DNA of 64,000 bases from Hydrogenophaga sp. RAC07. Lineage in GTDB: Bacteria; Pseudomonadota; Gammaproteobacteria; Burkholderiales; Burkholderiaceae_C. Numbering within the stretch: position 1 is the first letter of the stretch; each line of letters starts with the position of its first letter. The stretch is taken from assembly GCF_001713375.1 (NCBI RefSeq), contig NZ_CP016449.1, positions 4,011,501 to 4,075,500 of the forward strand. The letters run 5' to 3'. This document shows positions 32,600 through 43,778 of the stretch, in pieces. The notes beneath the pieces are model-generated. The model did not search any database, had not been told where the DNA came from, and saw only the letters and a program-made list of their open reading frames with translations. The position numbers were made by a program, and so were the translations under genes.

Positions 32600-34186
32600 A
32601 TGATTCACACCCTCACCGCCCTGGGCGGCATGTTTGTTGCGCCTCACCACCTGGCCGCGCAGGCCGGGCGCGACGTGCTGCGCGACGGCGGCAACGCGGT
32701 CGAGGCCATGGTGGCCGCCGCCGCGGCGATTGCCGTGGTCTACCCGCACATGAACGCCATCGGCGGTGACGGCTTCTGGCTCATCCACGAACCGGGCAAG
32801 GAGCCTGTGGCCATCTCGGCCTGCGGCCCGGCTGCCGCCATGGCCGACCTGGGCTTCTATGCGGGTCACGAGACCATCCCCTCGCGCGGCCCGAAGGCCG
32901 CGCTCACGGTGGCAGGCACCATCGGCGGCTGGGCCAAGGCGCTCGACGTGGCCGCCGCGTGGGGCCCGGCACTGCCCTTGTCGCGCCTGCTGGCCGACGG
33001 CATCCGCCACGCGCACCACGGCATCGCGGTCACCGAAAGCCAGGCCGCCCTCACCCGCGAAAAATTCGATGGCCTGAAAGACGCACCGGGTTTTGCGCAG
33101 ACCCACCTGGTCAACGGCCAGCCACCCGCCGTGGGCCACGTGCTCAAACAGCCCACGCTGGGTCGCACGCTGGAGCAACTGGCCGAGCGCGGCCTGGACG
33201 ACTTCTACCGCGGTGAACTCGCCGCTCGCATCGGCGCCGAACTGGAGCGCGTCGGCAGCCCGCTGCGCACCAGCGATCTCGCGGCCTACCAGGCGCAGAT
33301 CGTCGAGCCGCTGTCGGTGCGGCTGAACGACAGCACGGTCTACAACCTGCCGCCGCCCACGCAGGGCCTCTCGGCCTTGATGATCCTGGGCTTGTTCGAG
33401 CGCCTGGGTGTCACCGAAGGTGAAGGCTTCGCGCACGTGCACGGCCTGGTGGAAGCGACCAAACGCGCCTTCCGGGTGCGCGAGCGTGTGGTCACCGACC
33501 CGCAACGCCTGCCGGCCGACCCGAAAGGCTTCCTGAAACCCGCCGCCCTCACCGAGCTGGCGGCGGAGATCGACCGCGAGAAAGCCCTGCCCTGGCCCGA
33601 CGTGGCCAAGCCCGGCGACACCATCTGGATGGGCTGCATCGACGCGCAGGGCCGCGCGGTGAGCTTCATCCAGAGCGTGTACTGGGAGTTCGGTTCGGGC
33701 GTGGTGCTGCAGGACACCGGCATCGTCTGGCAGAACCGGGGCACGAGCTTTTCACTCGACCCGAAAGCGCTCAACGTGCTCAAGCCCGGCATGCGCCCCT
33801 TCCACACGCTCAACCCCTCGCTGGCCCTGTTCGACGACGGCCGCGTGATGCCCTACGGCACCATGGGCGGCGAAGGCCAGCCCCAGACGCAGGCGGCGGT
33901 GTTCACGCGCTACGCGCGCTTCGGCCAGGGCCTGCAGCAGGCCGTGACCGCGCCGCGCTGGCTGCTCGGCCGCACCTGGGGCGGCGAGACCACCTCGCTC
34001 AAGCTGGAAAGCCGCTTCGACCCGGCCCTGGTTGACGCGCTCAAGGCCGCCGGCCACGAGGTGGAGGTGTTCACCGAGCCCTTCAGCGACACCATGGGCC
34101 ACGCGGGCGCGCTGGTGCGCCACCCCAACGGTGTGATCGAAGGCGCAGCCGATCCGCGCAGCGACGGGGTGGTGGCCGGCGTGTAA
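32600..34186 (+). CDS. Gamma-glutamyltransferase family protein
   Basis: A 528-residue Ntn-hydrolase proenzyme. The autocleavage/nucleophile position is Thr341 in KPGDTIWMGCIDAQGRAVSF; the next residue is Ile rather than the Thr of E. coli GGT, as in the YwrD-like branch. Other family marks are the N-terminal GGNAVEAMVAA and the loops NAIGGDGFW and RGTSFSLDP. No signal peptide is seen, so it would act in the cytoplasm, unlike periplasmic GGTs. Its substrate is probably a gamma-glutamyl compound or another amide imported by the TRAP system of this operon. Start ATG 25 bp after the TSUP gene, behind CGGAGA. Confidence 0.88.
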   Translation: MIHTLTALGGMFVAPHHLAAQAGRDVLRDGGNAVEAMVAAAAAIAVVYPHMNAIGGDGFWLIHEPGKEPVAISACGPAAAMADLGFYAGHETIPSRGPKAALTVAGTIGGWAKALDVAAAWGPALPLSRLLADGIRHAHHGIAVTESQAALTREKFDGLKDAPGFAQTHLVNGQPPAVGHVLKQPTLGRTLEQLAERGLDDFYRGELAARIGAELERVGSPLRTSDLAAYQAQIVEPLSVRLNDSTVYNLPPPTQGLSALMILGLFERLGVTEGEGFAHVHGLVEATKRAFRVRERVVTDPQRLPADPKGFLKPAALTELAAEIDREKALPWPDVAKPGDTIWMGCIDAQGRAVSFIQSVYWEFGSGVVLQDTGIVWQNRGTSFSLDPKALNVLKPGMRPFHTLNPSLALFDDGRVMPYGTMGGEGQPQTQAAVFTRYARFGQGLQQAVTAPRWLLGRTWGGETTSLKLESRFDPALVDALKAAGHEVEVFTEPFSDTMGHAGALVRHPNGVIEGAADPRSDGVVAGV

Positions 34187-34189
34187 GGC

Positions 34190-34930
34190 TCAGCGGGCGG
34201 CGGCAAGCACCTCGGCCCAGCCGCTTTGGGCCAGCAGCTCGTCGCGCCAGACCTGGTAGCCCGCGTCGCTGGGGTGCAGGCCGTCCACCGCATTGAGTTC
34301 GGGCTTCTGCGCGAACGGGTCGTCGGCCCGCTCCTTGAACAGGTTGACCACCACCGCGCCGTGGCGCTCGGCCGATTCACGAATGAAGCCGTGCATGCGG
34401 CGCGCGCGGTCCGTCATGAGCCACGAGGCCGGTGGGAAAAAGAAGGGGGCGTTGCCCACATTGCCGGCGGGCATGAGCACCACGCGGTCGGACCGTTCGC
34501 GGGCCAGCGCGGTGGCCCGGTCGATGTCGGCGCGCACATCCTCGTCGGAGCGCAGGCGGATCACGTCGTTGCCGCCGGCCTGCACCAGCACCAGGTCGTA
34601 CCGCTGCGTGCCGTCGAACTGGCGCACCACATCGGCAAAGGTGGCGCCGTCGCGCGCGCGGTTGTCGATGCGCAGGCGCGGGTGCGCGCGGCCGAGCAGG
34701 CCCGCGAGGCTGTTGTCGGGTGAGCTGGCCCCGGTGCCCACGCCGGTGCTGTCGCCCACGATGAGCAGGCTCAGCACCGCGTCGGCCGGGCTTTGTTGAA
34801 ACGGTGTGCTCTTGCGAGCAAGATCGGCCGCCTGCCCGATGCGCCAGGCGGCGCAGCCGGTGGTGAACAACAGGACTACCGCGGCGACGGTGGCCACCAC
34901 GGGAAGCACAGTCCATTTGCGAGGTGTCAT
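34190..34930 (-). CDS. SGNH/GDSL-family hydrolase, membrane-anchored
   Basis: A 246-residue protein with an N-terminal membrane or lipoprotein signal (VATVAAVVLLFTTGCAAW, with a lipobox-like TTGC) and SGNH blocks: GDSTGVG (catalytic Ser in block I), AGGNDV (Asn, block III) and VDGLHPSDAGY (Asp/His, block V). The family hydrolyses esters of lipids or sugars; anchored forms act in the periplasm. Start taken at ATG 34930. It is convergent with the gamma-glutamyltransferase gene, leaving 3 bp between stops. Confidence 0.82.
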   Translation of the reverse strand: MTPRKWTVLPVVATVAAVVLLFTTGCAAWRIGQAADLARKSTPFQQSPADAVLSLLIVGDSTGVGTGASSPDNSLAGLLGRAHPRLRIDNRARDGATFADVVRQFDGTQRYDLVLVQAGGNDVIRLRSDEDVRADIDRATALARERSDRVVLMPAGNVGNAPFFFPPASWLMTDRARRMHGFIRESAERHGAVVVNLFKERADDPFAQKPELNAVDGLHPSDAGYQVWRDELLAQSGWAEVLAAAR

Positions 34931-35000
34931 CAAACCAGTCTAGACGCTGACCGGACGCCGCGCTGTGCGCGGTCCGAATGCCCACCCGGGGTGGGACAGA

Positions 35001-35579
35001 TCAACGCGCGAGCTGCTGGCCCCAGCCCTGCAGCGGGCCCAGCGGCTTGCGCTGGACGTCCACCTCCCGGATGGTGGGCTGACCGCCCACAAGCTTGTAG
35101 ACCAGGGTGTCGTCGACGAATACGAGCAGCACCTCCACGCTCCAGCCGGTGGTGACGGTTTCGCGCCGGAAGTCCAGCGAATCGACCCAGAAGTTGCCCA
35201 CGCGCTGGCGTGACAGCTTCTTCACGGAGATCGCGTAGCCGCTGCACCGTTGGCCGGCCTGCAGGCAGGCGTTGACGCCCGGGTCCACGTGGTCCGGACG
35301 GCTCTGCACGACAGCGGCAAAGCGCTGCAGCACATCGGCGAAGTGCAGCACCGTGATCCCGGGACCCAGGCGCGGATCGAGTCCCTGGCGGTGAACATCG
35401 TCACGGCGGGCCTCGAAGGCCTGCATGGTGGCCAGTGCACGCTCGGCGTCTTCGTAGCTGGTCCAGCGAGAGGCCACATCGGTGCGCGAGGTCGGCAACA
35501 GCGACGTGCAGCCGCCCAGCGCGCCGAGGACCAGCGCGATTGCGCAGCACAAGAGGACCTGGCGAGAGGGTGTCGTCAT
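35001..35579 (-). CDS. Hypothetical lipoprotein
   Basis: A 192-residue protein beginning with a lipoprotein signal (MTTPSRQVLLCCAIALVLGA, lipobox LGGC). The mature part is mixed alpha/beta with no recognised catalytic motif; near the C terminus WSVEVLLVFVDDTLVYKLVG predicts a beta-rich core. Start at 35579 was chosen because the signal peptide follows directly; an in-frame start at 35594 is possible. Function unknown. It is probably attached to the inner face of the outer membrane or the outer face of the inner membrane. Confidence 0.7.
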   Translation of the reverse strand: MTTPSRQVLLCCAIALVLGALGGCTSLLPTSRTDVASRWTSYEDAERALATMQAFEARRDDVHRQGLDPRLGPGITVLHFADVLQRFAAVVQSRPDHVDPGVNACLQAGQRCSGYAISVKKLSRQRVGNFWVDSLDFRRETVTTGWSVEVLLVFVDDTLVYKLVGGQPTIREVDVQRKPLGPLQGWGQQLAR

Positions 35580-35694
35580 GTGGATGCGCCGCATCGCCCG
35601 ACATGGGCTCGGCGGCTGCACCCACTCTAGCGCTGGCGCGCGGGCCCGCGATGATCCAGATCAAGCAAGGGCCCGACCGGGGCCGAGCCGCGCT

Positions 35695-36966
35695 TCAGCG
35701 CAGGCGCTGCACCGCCAGACCGGACACCGCAGGCGTCTGGTTGCCCCACGACTGGCGCACGAAGCTCGCCACGGCGGCCACCTCGTCGTCGGTGAGCAGC
35801 GTGCGGTAGGGCGGCATGCCGTAGGGCCGCGGGTGGCCTGCGGTGGCGGGTGCGAAGCCGCCGCCCAGGATGGCCTGCACCGTGTTGTGCGGCGTCTCCA
35901 GCATCACGGCGCGGTTGCCGGCCAGACGCGGGTATGCACCGGCGGCACCTTCACCGTTGTCGCCGTGGCACTGTGCACACTGCTGGGCGTAGAGCTTCTC
36001 GCCGCGCACCATCTGCTGCGGGTCGGCAGGCTCCAGACGCCCGGGGGTCGTGTCGTGCGCGGGCAGGCCCTTGAGATACACGGCCATGGCGCGCAGGTCG
36101 GCGTCGTTCAAATGCTGCGTGCCGTGCAGCACCACGTCGGCCATCGGCCCCATGACCGAAGCGCCCTCGGCCACACCGGTCTTGAGCAGGGCCACCACCT
36201 GCCCGGCGTCCCAACTGGCCACGCCACCTTCAGCCGCCGACCGCAGCGAGGGCGCGTACCAGTCTTGCGCGGGCATGAGGCCGCCACGAAAGGCCTGCGC
36301 TTCGCTGCTGCCACCCAGCGGATCGCGTTCGGTGTGGCAGGCGGCGCAGTGGGCCAGCCCGCGCGTGAGGTAGGCGCCACGATTCCACTCGGCGCCTTGC
36401 GAAGGCTCGGGCACGAACACACCGGGCTTGAAATACAGCGCGCGCCACACCGCCAGCGCTGCCTGGGTGTTGTACGGGAAACGCAGACCGTGCGGCCGGT
36501 TGGCCTGCTCCACCGGGGGCAGGCTGTGCAGGAAGGCGAACAGCGCATCGCTGTCCTCGCGCGTGACCAGCGTGGTGTGGTTGTAGGGGAAGGCGGGGTA
36601 GAGCAGACGGCCGTCCTGCGACTGGCCGTGGTGCAGGGCACGCCAGAACCCGGCCGCGCTCCACTGCCCGATGCCGGTGGCCTTGTGCGGCGTGAGGTTG
36701 GTCGAGAGCACGGCACCGAACGGCGTGGGCACGGCGCGGCCACCCGCATAGGCCGCGCCGCCGCGTTCGGTATGGCAGGCCATGCAGTTGCCGGCGCGCG
36801 CGAGGTAGGCGCCGCGCTCCACGAGCTGAGGTGTCACGGTCAAGGGCGGTGCTTCGGTGTCCAGCGGCGCGCCGCGCAGTTCCAGCAGCACGGCCAGCGC
36901 CAGCGCGCCCACGCCCAGCAGCAGCCCCCCGAAGACCACCCGCCAGGGTGTGATGTGGTGTGCCAT
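35695..36966 (-). CDS. Membrane-anchored tri-haem cytochrome c (alcohol-dehydrogenase subunit type)
   Basis: A 423-residue protein with an N-terminal anchor helix (VVFGGLLLGVGALALAVLLE) and three CxxCH haem sites: CMACH, CAACH and CAQCH. Methionine-containing segments near each site fit axial ligation. The layout matches the cytochrome subunit of membrane-bound alcohol, aldehyde or gluconate dehydrogenases, but no flavin or PQQ dehydrogenase subunit is adjacent. The start at 36966 lies 2 bp after the stop of the di-haem cytochrome, so the two are co-transcribed and likely pass electrons to each other or to an oxidase. Confidence 0.88.
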   Translation of the reverse strand: MAHHITPWRVVFGGLLLGVGALALAVLLELRGAPLDTEAPPLTVTPQLVERGAYLARAGNCMACHTERGGAAYAGGRAVPTPFGAVLSTNLTPHKATGIGQWSAAGFWRALHHGQSQDGRLLYPAFPYNHTTLVTREDSDALFAFLHSLPPVEQANRPHGLRFPYNTQAALAVWRALYFKPGVFVPEPSQGAEWNRGAYLTRGLAHCAACHTERDPLGGSSEAQAFRGGLMPAQDWYAPSLRSAAEGGVASWDAGQVVALLKTGVAEGASVMGPMADVVLHGTQHLNDADLRAMAVYLKGLPAHDTTPGRLEPADPQQMVRGEKLYAQQCAQCHGDNGEGAAGAYPRLAGNRAVMLETPHNTVQAILGGGFAPATAGHPRPYGMPPYRTLLTDDEVAAVASFVRQSWGNQTPAVSGLAVQRLR

Positions 36967-36968
36967 CT

Positions 36969-37697
36969 TCAACCCTCGCTGCCGCAGCGCAGGGGCAGCG
37001 GCTGGGCCGTGCCGGGCGCAGGGTGGGTGTTGGCCGGCAGCGGCTGGCTGGCGAGCCAGCTCGCCACCGCGCTCACGTCGCCGCCGCTCAGGCGCTGGGC
37101 CACGTGACCCATGCAGTCGGGCGCGCTGGCGCGGCGCAGGCCGGTTTGCCAGGCACCGAGCTGGCCGATGAGGTAGTCGCGCGGCAGACCGAGCAGACCC
37201 GGGATGGCCGGGTTCACGCCGGTGAGGGCCTGGCCATGGCACGCCACGCAGGCTGGCAGGTCGCGCGCCGGGTCGCCGCGCAGCGCCAGGGCCTCGCCCC
37301 GTTGCAGCACGGCGGGTGTTGCGTCGCTGCGCTGCGGCGCCGGGTAGGGCAGGTCCAGGCTGGCGAAATGCGCCGCGATCTCGCGCAGGTAGGTGTCGCT
37401 CAGCGAATCGAGCAGCGACGTCATGCCCTCGTTGTTGCGGCGACCGGCGCGAAAGTGCACCAGCTGGTTGTAGAGGTAACCCGCGGGCTTGCCGGCGATG
37501 CGCGGAAAGTACCCTGCGTTGGTGGCGCGTCCCTGCTCGCCGTGGCACACGGTGCAGGCGAGCAGGCGCTGGGCCATGGTGTCGGGCACGGTGTGGGCCG
37601 CACTGTTGGGGGCGGGCCCGGCGGCCAGCGCAGCCCAGGCGGGCAGGAGCAGCGCCATCAGGAGGGCGGTGCGGCGGAAAAACACAGAGAGGGGCAT
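36969..37697 (-). CDS. Di-haem cytochrome c (c4-like)
   Basis: A 242-residue periplasmic protein with a signal peptide (FFRRTALLMALLLPAWAALA) and two haem sites, CTVCHGEQG and CVACHGQALTG, one per domain as in cytochrome c4. The ATG at 37697 was chosen as the start giving a clean signal peptide; an upstream start at 37757 would add 20 residues. It probably shuttles electrons between a quinol-linked enzyme and the tri-haem cytochrome or a terminal oxidase. Confidence 0.85.
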   Translation of the reverse strand: MPLSVFFRRTALLMALLLPAWAALAAGPAPNSAAHTVPDTMAQRLLACTVCHGEQGRATNAGYFPRIAGKPAGYLYNQLVHFRAGRRNNEGMTSLLDSLSDTYLREIAAHFASLDLPYPAPQRSDATPAVLQRGEALALRGDPARDLPACVACHGQALTGVNPAIPGLLGLPRDYLIGQLGAWQTGLRRASAPDCMGHVAQRLSGGDVSAVASWLASQPLPANTHPAPGTAQPLPLRCGSEG

Positions 37698-37832
37698 GGG
37701 GAAATGGGTGCGCCAGACCAGCTGGCGCATGCCGGCAGTGGCCACGGCAGACACCATGGCGAAGAAGAAGGCTTTGAAATTACCATAGCCTCAACCCACC
37801 GCCGCCCCGGCGCGTCAGTACCCCCATCTCCC

Positions 37833-38060
37833 ATGACCCCCAACGCCCCCGAGATCGACCCCGCGCGCTGCCCGCTGTGCGGCGAGCCCAACCGTTGCGC
37901 GATGGAACTGGAACGCGAGACCGGCCAGAAACAGGGCCCCTGCTGGTGTGTGGGCGCCACCTTCAGCCCCGAGCTGCTGCAGCGTGTGCCCGCCGCATCG
38001 GCCGGGCAGGCCTGCATCTGCGCGCGCTGCGCGGCCGCTGCGGCGGGGCCGCATGGCTGA
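37833..38060 (+). CDS. Cysteine-rich CWC family small protein
   Basis: A 75-residue protein containing CPLCGEPNRC, then a CWCVGATFSPELL stretch and a C-terminal CICARC, the pattern of the cysteine-rich CWC family of unknown function. Paired cysteines suggest zinc binding. It overlaps the MFS transporter start by 8 bp (38053-38060), hence translational coupling. The longer frame upstream is a shadow of the cytochrome genes on the other strand. Confidence 0.75.
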   Translation: MTPNAPEIDPARCPLCGEPNRCAMELERETGQKQGPCWCVGATFSPELLQRVPAASAGQACICARCAAAAAGPHG

Positions 38061-39534
38061 GCCGGCCGACCACACCCTGCCCGCGCTGCGCGAGCGCTAC
38101 GGCGAGCGTTACCGCTGGCTGCTGCTGCTCTCGGTGATGGTGGGCACGATGGCGTCGATCATGTCGTCGACCATCATCAACGTGGCCATCCCCGACATGA
38201 GCCAGCACTTCACGCTGGGCCAGGAGCGCGCGCAGTGGGCCACGTCGGGTTTCATGGCGGCCATGACGGTCTCGATGCTCACCACGCCCTGGCTGCTGGC
38301 GCGTTACGGTTACCGGAGCACCTACGCGGGCTGCATGTGGCTGCTGCTGGTGGGCGGCGTGGCCGGCGGTTTTGCCAACTCGTTTCCGCTGGTGCTGGCC
38401 GCGCGCGTGGCCGAAGGTCTGGCGGCCGGTGTGGTGCAACCCATCCCGGCCATCATCATCCTGCGCGCCTTCGAGCCGCACGAACAGGGCCGCGCCAGCG
38501 GCGTCTTCGGCATGGGCGTGGTGCTCGCGCCCGCGCTGGGCCCCAGCATCGGTGGCCTGCTGGTCGACGGCTTTGGCTGGCGCTCGATCTTCTTCATGGT
38601 GGTGCCGTTCTGCATCGCCTCGCTGTGGCTGGCACGGCGCTATGTGCCCACCACCTCACCCGGGGGTCTCGCGGCCAACCGCCAGGGCGCCCACCTGGAC
38701 TGGCGCGGCCTGCTGCTGGCCGCCGCGGGCACGCTGTGCCTGCTCAATGGCCTGGTGGAACTGCAGGGCGGCACGGCGCTGAGCGCGAGCTTGCTGCTGG
38801 GCGGCGCCGCGCTGCTGCTGGTGGCATTTGTGGTGCTGCAGCGGCGCACGCTGAAACGCCGGCTGCGAAACCCCGACCAGGGCATCGACCCGCTGATGAA
38901 CCTCTCGCTGTTCAAGGACCGGCGCTTTGCCATGGGCAGCATCGTGGCCTTCATCTACGGCATTGCGCTGTTCGGCTCCACCTACCTGCTGCCGGTGTAC
39001 ATGCAGATGGGGCTGGGCCTCTCGGCCTCGTACGTGGGCACCATCCTGCTGCCGGCGGGCCTGGTGCTGGCGGTGAGCATCGCGGTGGTGGGGCGGCTGG
39101 CCGACCAACAGCCCACGCACCGGCTGGTGAGCATCGGTCTGGTGCTGTTGTCCGCGTCGTTCGCGCTCATGGTCACCATCGACCTGGGGCGCCCGGCGCA
39201 GATCATCCCGCTGCTGATCGCCTGGGCCATCCTGGGGCGCATCGGCCTGGGTTTCATCCTGCCCTCGCTCAACATCGGTGCCATGCGCGGCCTGGGCCAC
39301 GGCCACATTCCGCAAGGCTCCAGCGTGATCAATTTCCTGCGCATGCTGGGGGGTGCTGCGGGGGTGAGCCTGTGCGGCATCGTGCTCGAATGGCGCGTGG
39401 CGGCGCACGGTGCGCTGCTGGACACCAGCCCCGCCAGCCCGGCGCGCATGGCGGCGTTCGACGAAACCTTCCTGATGCTGGCGGCGATCTGTGCGCTGGC
39501 GCTGGTGGCGGCGCTGAAACTGCGCGACCGCTGA
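38053..39534 (+). CDS. MFS drug exporter, DHA2 (14-helix, EmrB-type)
   Basis: A 493-residue MFS protein with about 14 hydrophobic segments. The first helix shows the DHA2 signature MASIMSSTIINVAIPDMSQH; then LARYGYRSTYAGCMWLLL and the antiporter motif C region GVVLAPALGPSIGGLLVDGF. EmrB-type proteins export hydrophobic drugs in exchange for protons, often with an EmrA partner, which is not encoded here. ATG at 38053 overlaps the CWC gene. Its stop codon lies in the loop of a 9-bp hairpin. Confidence 0.9.
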   Translation: MAEPADHTLPALRERYGERYRWLLLLSVMVGTMASIMSSTIINVAIPDMSQHFTLGQERAQWATSGFMAAMTVSMLTTPWLLARYGYRSTYAGCMWLLLVGGVAGGFANSFPLVLAARVAEGLAAGVVQPIPAIIILRAFEPHEQGRASGVFGMGVVLAPALGPSIGGLLVDGFGWRSIFFMVVPFCIASLWLARRYVPTTSPGGLAANRQGAHLDWRGLLLAAAGTLCLLNGLVELQGGTALSASLLLGGAALLLVAFVVLQRRTLKRRLRNPDQGIDPLMNLSLFKDRRFAMGSIVAFIYGIALFGSTYLLPVYMQMGLGLSASYVGTILLPAGLVLAVSIAVVGRLADQQPTHRLVSIGLVLLSASFALMVTIDLGRPAQIIPLLIAWAILGRIGLGFILPSLNIGAMRGLGHGHIPQGSSVINFLRMLGGAAGVSLCGIVLEWRVAAHGALLDTSPASPARMAAFDETFLMLAAICALALVAALKLRDR

Positions 39535-39546
39535 AAAGCGGTCGCG
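39523..39546 (+). terminator. Hairpin spanning the MFS stop codon
   Basis: CGCGACCGC-TGAAAA-GCGGTCGCG, a perfect 9-bp stem whose loop carries the TGA stop of the exporter gene. No T-run follows. It may terminate transcription or protect the mRNA end. Confidence 0.5.
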
Positions 39547-39570
39547 GTGGGCAGGGTTTGAAGCGGCTGC

Positions 39571-39915
39571 TCAGTGCAGCAGCGTCATGGGCTTGCTGGG
39601 CAGCTCGTCCGACGAGTAATCGGGGTGGTTGTCCACGAAGAAGCGCAGCTTCTGGTCGAGGCGGCCGATGCGGGTGTTGGCCACGCTCTCGCAGTGGTGC
39701 TTGGAGATCAGACCGAACAGCTTGCTGCGCAGGAACCAGAGGTCCTTGGGGCTTTGGCAAGACAGCAGCGCGGCATGGATGCGCACACGGATCGGGTCCT
39801 GGATGTCGGCCATTGCGGCGTGGAACTCGTCCACCAGAAAGTCCAGTTCCAGGACCTGCGTGTCGTGGTACTGAACCCTTTTGCTTTTGCCAATCCAGGG
39901 CAGCCAGGAAAACAT
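39571..39915 (-). CDS. Hypothetical protein
   Basis: A 114-residue protein beginning MFSWLPWIGKSKRVQYHDTQ, with predicted helices (VDEFHAAMADIQDPIRVRIH, KDLWFLRSKLFGLISKHHCE) and no signal peptide or membrane segment. Codon use fits the region and its start stands alone upstream. I recognise no family. The 175-bp region upstream, to recQ, holds nothing clear. Confidence 0.6.
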   Translation of the reverse strand: MFSWLPWIGKSKRVQYHDTQVLELDFLVDEFHAAMADIQDPIRVRIHAALLSCQSPKDLWFLRSKLFGLISKHHCESVANTRIGRLDQKLRFFVDNHPDYSSDELPSKPMTLLH

Positions 39916-40090
39916 GCAGTGCTCCGTTCGAGATGTTCGGGGTGTTGGGGGACATCCCCGGATACACCCCTTGCATCGTCAGTGGGCCCGCATTCTTGAG
40001 AACTGAAACGTGGGGAGATCGCCCGCCGCGATGAGCGGTCGGGCGTGTCAGGCGATGGTGGTGATTTGAGCCGGAAACACCCCGGCGCGG

Positions 40091-41988
<1,898 letters not shown>

Positions 41989-42004
<16 letters not shown>

Positions 42005-42408
42005 GGCAAGCCCTCAAAGCGCCAGCCGTTGAGGCTGGAGCGTTTGAATTCTTCGTTGAGTTCACCCTCGAAGCCGTGCACCACATGTGCCACTTCGGCA
42101 AACCCGGCGGCTTCCAACGCCTTGCCGGCGTCCAGCGTGCGTTTGCCGCTGCGGCAGATCAGCAGCACCGGGCGTTGTTTGTCGCCCGCCTCCCGCTCCA
42201 CCGCTTGCGCAAAACGCGCCGGGTCGGGCGTGAGGTCGGGGTATTCGTACCAGGGAATGTTCTCCACGCCGGGCGGGCGGCCCACGTAGAGCGATTCGAT
42301 TTCCATGCGCACGTCCACAAACAACGGTGCGGGCTCGCCGCGGGCTTCGCGCTGCTCGCGTTCGGCCTGCAGCCAGGCCCAGGCCTGTGAGGGCGAGAGG
42401 TGTTTCAT
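41989..42408 (-). CDS. Single-domain rhodanese-like protein
   Basis: A 139-residue rhodanese domain with the active-site loop CRSGKRT (catalytic Cys followed by a 6-residue loop) after PVLLI, and the first-half motif [14 protein letters not shown]. It lacks a signal peptide. Family members carry persulfide sulfur; the CRSGKR loop is the usual sulfurtransferase kind rather than a phosphatase loop. Its 3' end overlaps recQ by 16 bp. Confidence 0.85.
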
Positions 42409-42487
42409 GGGGGCTATTGTCGGGGAAAGCCTGAGGCCGCCCGTCCGGCCGCGGCCTGCGGGTCGGGTCGCTTCTTACAATCCATGC

Positions 42488-43534
<1,047 letters not shown>

Positions 43535-43543
43535 TCCACGCAG

Positions 43544-43568
43544 GACCTTCAGGCAAAACCTGAAGGTC
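43544..43568 (+). terminator. 10-bp inverted repeat after the homocysteine methyltransferase gene
   Basis: GACCTTCAGG-CAAAA-CCTGAAGGTC, a perfect hairpin 10 bp after the stop, followed by GTTCAGTT but no strong T-run. Likely a terminator separating this gene from the riboswitch-controlled unit. Confidence 0.55.
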
Positions 43569-43611
43569 GTTCAGTTGGTGAAACCCGCGTTTCGCCACCA
43601 CAATCGCGCTT

Positions 43612-43750
43612 CCCTTCAAGGGGAGTAGTCAACCCGCCACCCGGCGCACAGCCGGGCTTCGGCGGGTGGGGTTTTCGTCAATACGCGGTCTCACGGTCGC
43701 CGGAAACCCCCAACCGCACACGTTGCGGCCATGGCAAGACCTTGGGGTGT
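43612..43750 (+). ncRNA. yybP-ykoY (Mn2+-sensing) riboswitch before the TerC-family gene
   Basis: The region has the conserved elements of the yybP-ykoY aptamer: AAGGGGAGTAG at 43618-43628, GTCAATACG at about 43677-43685 and GGCAAGACCTTGG at 43733-43745. Its ends pair as P1: CTTCAAGG (43614-43621) with CCTTGGGG (43740-43747). Between them GGGTGGGG/CCCC-type stems form the arms. A following hairpin GGTGTT-CCTTC-AACACC (43746-43762) overlaps the 3' strand of P1 and sits just before the Shine-Dalgarno GAGG (43769-43772), so control is probably translational. Confidence 0.88.
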
Positions 43751-43778
43751 TCCTTCAACACCAAATCTGAGGTTTCTC

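Noticed and set aside
43731..43778. ATG at 43731 as the start of the TerC-family protein
   Set aside because: It lies within the conserved riboswitch 3' element. The ATG at 43779 has a Shine-Dalgarno sequence and begins the membrane protein directly.
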